A stretch of DNA of 36,365 bases, from assembly GCA_014799365.1 (NCBI GenBank), contig JAAVIF010000070.1, positions 1 to 36,365 on the forward strand, given 5' to 3'. Source of the stretch: Oscillospiraceae bacterium. Its GTDB lineage: Bacteria; Bacillota; Clostridia; Oscillospirales; Ruminococcaceae. Positions within the stretch are counted from its first letter, which is position 1, and each line of letters begins with the position of its first letter. Both the position numbers and the translations under genes were made by a program. The notes under the pieces were generated by a model, which had not been told where the DNA came from, ran no database searches, and saw nothing but the letters and a program-made list of their open reading frames with translations. Positions 36,250 through 36,365 of this stretch are shown here, piece after piece.

Positions 36250-36365
36250 ACTAATACTAATATCGGTTTAAAAAGTGGATAAAATGGCTTTTTAAACCGA
36301 TATTAGTGCTTAGGGTGTAACTCTGTTTTGATTGTAGACTTTGTTCTATTTTGTCTACAATCAAA
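36250..36365 (+). repeat. Element I: two-hairpin element downstream of cheD, reaching the window end
   Basis: ACTAATATCGGTTTAAAAAG (36256-36275)/CTTTTTAAACCGATATTAGT (36288-36307) perfect 20 bp, linker GTGCTTAGGGTG, TTTGATTGTAGAC (36327-36339)/GTCTACAATCAAA (36353-36365) perfect 13 bp. Confidence 0.93.

Noticed and set aside
7829-36365. CRISPR array interpretation of the repeats
   Set aside because: Copies are kilobases apart, in both orientations, each a single unit between genes; no regular repeat-spacer spacing or cas genes.

Overview
The window holds a large flagellar/chemotaxis operon on the + strand, clostridial in style: flgB-flgC-fliE-fliF-fliG-fliH-fliI-fliJ-fliK-flgD-(TIGR02530-like)-flgE-flbD-motA-motB-fliM-fliY-cheY-fliO-fliP-fliQ-fliR-flhB-flhA-sigD/fliA-flgF-like-flgG-cheC-cheD. 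A left-hand group on the - strand encodes a possible degenerate ComFB-like protein, a Soj/ParA ATPase, a sensor-PAS-GGDEF protein and a YcgR-like PilZ protein. A divergent membrane protein of unknown function (5320-6045) lies between the two groups. The most unusual signal is not a gene. At least seven intergenic sites, plus several partial or derivative ones, carry a ~70-130 bp element made of two consecutive hairpins joined by a short conserved linker (GTGYTTMGGGTG, or its reverse complement). The ends resemble ...TTTAATAC / GTATAAAAC.... The hairpin arms differ almost completely between many copies yet stay self-complementary. The elements occur in both orientations, only between genes, and sometimes supply the stop codon of the upstream gene. 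A related three-hairpin cloverleaf lies at 18-116. Other points of interest: a probable ACG start codon for flhB, internal sigmaA-type promoters with exact 17-bp spacers, no fliL, flhF or flhG, and several unexplained structured intergenic regions. All calls come from reading the sequence; no searches or folding programs were run.
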